This document shows, piece after piece, positions 60,789 to 64,000 of a stretch of DNA of 64,000 nucleotides (position 1 is the first letter of the stretch; the number at the start of each line of letters is the position of its first letter). The DNA comes from Clarireedia homoeocarpa (lineage: Eukaryota > Ascomycota > Leotiomycetes > Helotiales > Rutstroemiaceae): positions 310,001 to 374,000 of the forward strand of contig LNKV01000014.1 in NCBI GenBank assembly GCA_001465935.1, in the 5' to 3' direction. The notes under the pieces were generated by a model, which was not told the origin of the DNA, ran no database searches, and was given only the letters and a program-made list of their open reading frames with translations. The position numbers and the translations under genes were made by a program.

Positions 60789-60789
60789 C

Positions 60790-60820
<31 letters not shown>

Positions 60821-61100
60821 TAAAAAAATAGTACAACTATTCCATCTCTCTCCCTCCCCAAGAAGCAAAGCAAAGCGAAGCGAAGCCACTAACTACGAGG
60901 GGGAGAAGATGGGAAGAATTAATATATATATATACATACATACATACATACTCTTTCTATACCGTATATATATACATATATACACACCCTGTCTATACCG
61001 TATATCCATCCATCCATCCATCCATACATACATACCCAAGTACTCGTTTCGTACCCAAGTGCCTCTCTTTTTCTCTATTTCTCTATTTCTCTATTTCTCT
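60789..61100. repeat. Cluster of microsatellites
   Basis: Consecutive short tandem repeats, each different: TAA, TA, CATA, CCAT and TTCTCTA units, with GAAGC/GAAGCA-type runs between them. They follow directly on the 3' end of the lipase gene, whose own C-terminal coding sequence is also low in complexity. Confidence 0.9.
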
Positions 61101-62690
61101 CTCCTTTCTCCTCTCCTTTCCTTTCCTCTCCTCTGCGATCTGATGTGATGCAGGAAATGGGATAAATTTGGGTTTAGGTTGTACAGTACGAGTAGATGGA
61201 GGGAGGGAGGGAGGAGAGTAGATTGATGGAGTGGTGCTGAGGTGAGATGAGATAAGATGAGATGAGATGGAGAGACAGTATATGGTGGGTGGTTTGGAGA
61301 GAGATGGGATGGGATGGGGTATCGTATTTTGATACTCGCAATGTGAGGGACACGGGGAAGTAAGGTTAAGTGTGGGTTATACTGTACTTACTGCCCCCAT
61401 CTATCTCGCTGATCCTCGCTCGCATTTGCCCCTTTTGCCCTTCCTTCGTATCCGAAGATTAAAGTCGAGTTTGTTGGAAAAGTTCTAGAACGTTACATTA
61501 CTTGCACTACCCTAAGTTATCCTACTGTACCAAACCAAGCACACTCACTACACGATTGGATGCTTCCGAGACAAAAGATTTTCATTTTCATCGACGACGA
61601 TCGCTTATGCAGTAGTCCATACAGTTGCTGCAGGTACAGGCACAGGTACAGGCACAGGTACAGGATGCATGATTTGCTACTGTACAGTAAATACAAAGCC
61701 CCAAGCTGAAGCCCCTTAACGACCAAAACAAAACACACGCGATTTTTCCTTTTCAAGAATCTACCGAATTTGCATCTTACATATACACGACAAGAAGCTC
61801 CGCCAAGTGCAAAAGGAACAGGTACGTACCTGTCTGTACTGGGGGCCAGCACACTCATTGGATGGCGAGCGGATGGGTGATTAATGTTTCACAGCCGATG
61901 CAGGGGTTGAAGGAGAAGAAGCATCTTGAAACCATGCACTTTGTATGGTTACATGGGAAGGGATCTGGCCTCTAGGATGGGATGGATGAAGTTTTTTGCC
62001 CCTGAATTTTCCCCCAAAGACGGGTTTGAGATGGGACTGACTGACTGATTGACTGACTGATGATGAAAACGAGGCTGAGTTTTGTATTGTACTGCAGAGG
62101 GGGAAAAAAGTTATTTATACATCGCATCTGCACACTCACTTGGTTGACTGCATGCAGCATAATCACCGGTAGGGCAGGAGTTAGGAAAAGAAGAATAAAA
62201 TCAATTCGGCGAGCTGGACAGTACGGGTACTTGGATGTGCATTAATAGAGACTAAGATTTACGTGTGGTCTCTAGACAGGACGGTAGACTGTCGAGTGGC
62301 CCGACCCGCACGGTTCTAATATGGGTAGGAACAAGGAAGGCGAGGGGGGATTAACTATGGGTGTTGTCTGAGCACATCAAATTAGCAGGCAGCAGAGATG
62401 AGATGAGTGGAAGGAAAGGAAGAAAAAAAGAAAAGAAAAGAACAAAATGGAGAACAGAGTTCGATGCAGAGCTACGGACCATCTTCTTTTCAAGGCTGTG
62501 ACTATATTCGGGATTCCTCTGACTGTATTCTGTATGCAGTATCAGCTTCTCCTGCAGGCACAATCACGTCTTTTTCCTATCTGCTTGTCCACGTCTCTTC
62601 CCATCCGCTGGTCCACGTCCAAGGGCGTCGTCGGCTTACATCACGTCGCTCGATGGGGAAATTGGGAGACGGGGATTGGCTTCAGAAACG

Positions 62691-62749
62691 TTTTACTCTC
62701 CCCTCGCAAGAAAAGAGTATTTTTACTCTCCCCTCCCCAGAAAAGAGTA
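62691..62749. repeat. Tandem duplication, 30-bp unit
   Basis: TTTTACTCTCCCCTC...AGAAAAGAGTA occurs twice in a row (62691-62719 and 62721-62749), differing only in three central bases (GCA versus CCC). Each unit is itself partly self-complementary (TACTCT with AGAGTA), so it can form a short stem. Confidence 0.85.
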
Positions 62750-63174
62750 CTCGTAAGTATCTGGTGTGGGCAATTCATGGTTGCACAAGGATATCCTTGA
62801 CCACCGACCACGTCTCAGGGGTCCCGTCTTTTTGGCCTCTTGGCTTCATTCACTTCATTCACTTCACCTTCCTCACCTTCCTCACCTTAACATCGCCTCG
62901 ATATATGTTGAACCCACGCCATCTCTTCCCCCCTCCTTTTCTTCTTTCCTCAAACCTCTCCGAGCTTCTCGTCTTTTCTTTGACTAAGATTTTCCATCTT
63001 TGCATCCACAAAAACTTCAATCCGAAGTCTCTCGCCGGCCAAACCGATCGATCCCATCCAAACCCTCTGCAACGTACCATTCGTTCACTCTCCCCATCTC
63101 CACACTGATCTCCTTCATACGAGACTGGTCTCCTAAAAAAAGAAGGAAAGAAAGAAACACATCTCCGACCCCAG

Positions 63175-63232
63175 CCCAATTGCCACAAGCATTAACCCAA
63201 GAGCCCAATTGCCACGAGCATTAACCCAAGAG
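63175..63232. repeat. Tandem duplication, 29-bp unit
   Basis: Two adjacent 29-bp copies (63175-63203, 63204-63232), beginning CCCAATTGCCAC, differ at one base (A/G). They lie in the leader region of the bestrophin gene. Confidence 0.95.
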
Positions 63233-63328
63233 AAACCCGAGGCGAGTCGAGGCGAATCGAGTCGAGTCGAGTCTTGCATTACCCATCATCCACCTCGCTG
63301 TACTGATAATACCGTACACTGTACACCA

Positions 63329-63364
63329 CACGAACAGCGTCCTCCGCACGAACAGCGTCCTCCG
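63329..63364. repeat. Tandem duplication, 18-bp unit
   Basis: CACGAACAGCGTCCTCCG occurs twice, exactly, at 63329-63346 and 63347-63364, in the leader region of the bestrophin gene. Confidence 0.95.
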
Positions 63365-63523
63365 CCCAACCAGGCCTACTCCAACCAAACAATCCACAAT
63401 CCGGCCCACAATAGTGCCAGACTTGCACCTGGAATCCCTTCCTATAGTCTGGCTTCCCGTATTCTAGATCCAAACTACGAAGTAAACCCCGACAGTAGTC
63501 CCAAAGCAAAGACCAACTTCATC

Positions 63524-64000
63524 ATGGCCGACGATTTCGGTCATGGCCCTAATACTTCTACACTCGCTCATGACATTGCTCCTCCCATTGTAATCAACAC
63601 TTCTGCTCCTGTTCCTCCTCTCGAAAAAGTTACCCCGTCACGACAGTCAACCATGAGGTCCAAAGGAGGAATGGATGTTCACGTCAGTGGCACCACCACG
63701 CCGAATAGCTTCTTTGGAGGCACAAATCGAGGGAGTAGACATATGATTGATTTCGATGAGTACTTTGTAAGTCATTCATTTCTCTTATTCTTACCCTCTC
63801 CATTGTTTCGTCACTTTGGCTTTGCATTTGCTTTGCATCTGCTTTGCATTACTGCTGCATAGAAGATGCAATGTTCAGTATTCAATTCAGAGATCCCCAC
63901 CCCTTATCCATCACGTAACAATGGAACAGAATACTGATTGCTGGTTTCAATCTCCATAGGTTGGTCCTCGAGATCTCGACGCTCATTCCAAATTACCTTA
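63524..64000 (+). CDS. Bestrophin-type anion channel, 3' end outside window
   Basis: Exon 1 is 63524-63766 (81 codons), followed by a 193-nt intron (donor GTAAGT, acceptor CATAG) and exon 2 from 63960 to the window edge. The ATG at 63524 gives MADDFGHGPNTSTLAHD; upstream the frame is open but holds no other Met. The join FDEYF|VGPRDLDAHSKLP is the start of the fungal bestrophin family, where a polar N-terminal tail precedes a conserved VGPRDxDxHSK segment and the first membrane helix. Bestrophins are pentameric chloride/anion channels. Only about 95 residues are in view, so the assignment rests on this short conserved segment. Confidence 0.72.

Larger units (their letters stand above)
60556..63523. 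promoter_or_regulatory. Long repeat-rich upstream region of bestrophin gene
   Basis: Almost 3 kb without a supported gene. It is packed with simple repeats: (TAA)n at about 60789-60818, TATATA/CATACATA at 60920-60950, (CCAT)n at 61006-61030, TTCTCTA repeats at 61065-61100, GAGAT repeats at 61240-61270, a 12-bp CAGGCACAGGTA repeat at 61630-61662 and GACT repeats at 62037-62060. Farther right are longer duplications listed separately. It ends in CT-rich leader sequence before the bestrophin ATG. Such long upstream regions are common for regulated fungal genes. Confidence 0.5.

Overview
The window is a stretch of nuclear DNA from a filamentous ascomycete (Pezizomycotina). The evidence is short spliceosomal introns (mostly 46-180 nt, GT-AG, often with a CTAAC/CTAAT-like branch site), fungal-only families (Zn2Cys6 factor with Fungal_trans domain, 2EXR proteins, fungal rhodopsin-domain membrane protein, fungal bestrophin) and a C-to-T-degraded transposon typical of RIP. 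A Leotiomycete such as the Botrytis/Sclerotinia relatives would fit, but that is only an impression. Gene models below were spliced by hand from reading frames and splice signals; no alignment was run. I found no tRNA, rRNA or CRISPR.

Layout. 1-12.6 kb: 3' part of a zinc-cluster transcription factor (+), a MORG1/WDR83 WD40 protein (+), an HSL-type esterase (+), a monocarboxylate-type MFS transporter (-), a perfect 29-bp hairpin, and an Aro8-type aminotransferase (+). 12.6-24.4 kb: one very large gene on the minus strand, TRA1 (3860 aa), the activator-binding pseudokinase of SAGA/NuA4; its last intron is a GC-AG intron. 25.5-28.4 kb: an SPX-domain low-affinity phosphate transporter (+). 28.7-35.2 kb: two small secreted cysteine-rich proteins, one with a hydrophobin-like cysteine order and one with two tandem cystine-knot-like domains each on its own exon, flanking a DHA1 drug:H+ antiporter. 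36.4-40.7 kb: a tandem family of 2EXR-domain genes, two intact and one dead. 42.1-46.7 kb: an eight-copy 20-bp tandem repeat, a short-chain dehydrogenase (-) and a rhodopsin-domain membrane protein (+).

46.7-50.1 kb is AT-rich and nearly gene-free. It holds a 1.8-kb Tc1/mariner-like element with 34-bp inverted ends, a stop-ridden transposase relic, a tiny palindromic MITE nested inside that relic, and a second MITE-like element next to it. 50.1-57.0 kb returns to genes on the minus strand: a CorA-like membrane protein with seven exons and a 1375-aa sacsin/NO VEIN-like GHKL protein whose ATP/Mg-binding N-box is missing. 58.2-60.6 kb encodes a membrane-anchored hormone-sensitive-lipase relative (+) that begins with a 7-nt coding exon. 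The last 3.4 kb are simple repeats and the long upstream region of a bestrophin-type anion channel gene that runs off the right edge.

The conserved genes are housekeeping or transport functions with no obvious common pathway. The accessory zone from about 28.7 to 50 kb (small secreted proteins, 2EXR array, transposon relics, long intergenic gaps) is where lineage-specific novelty is most likely.
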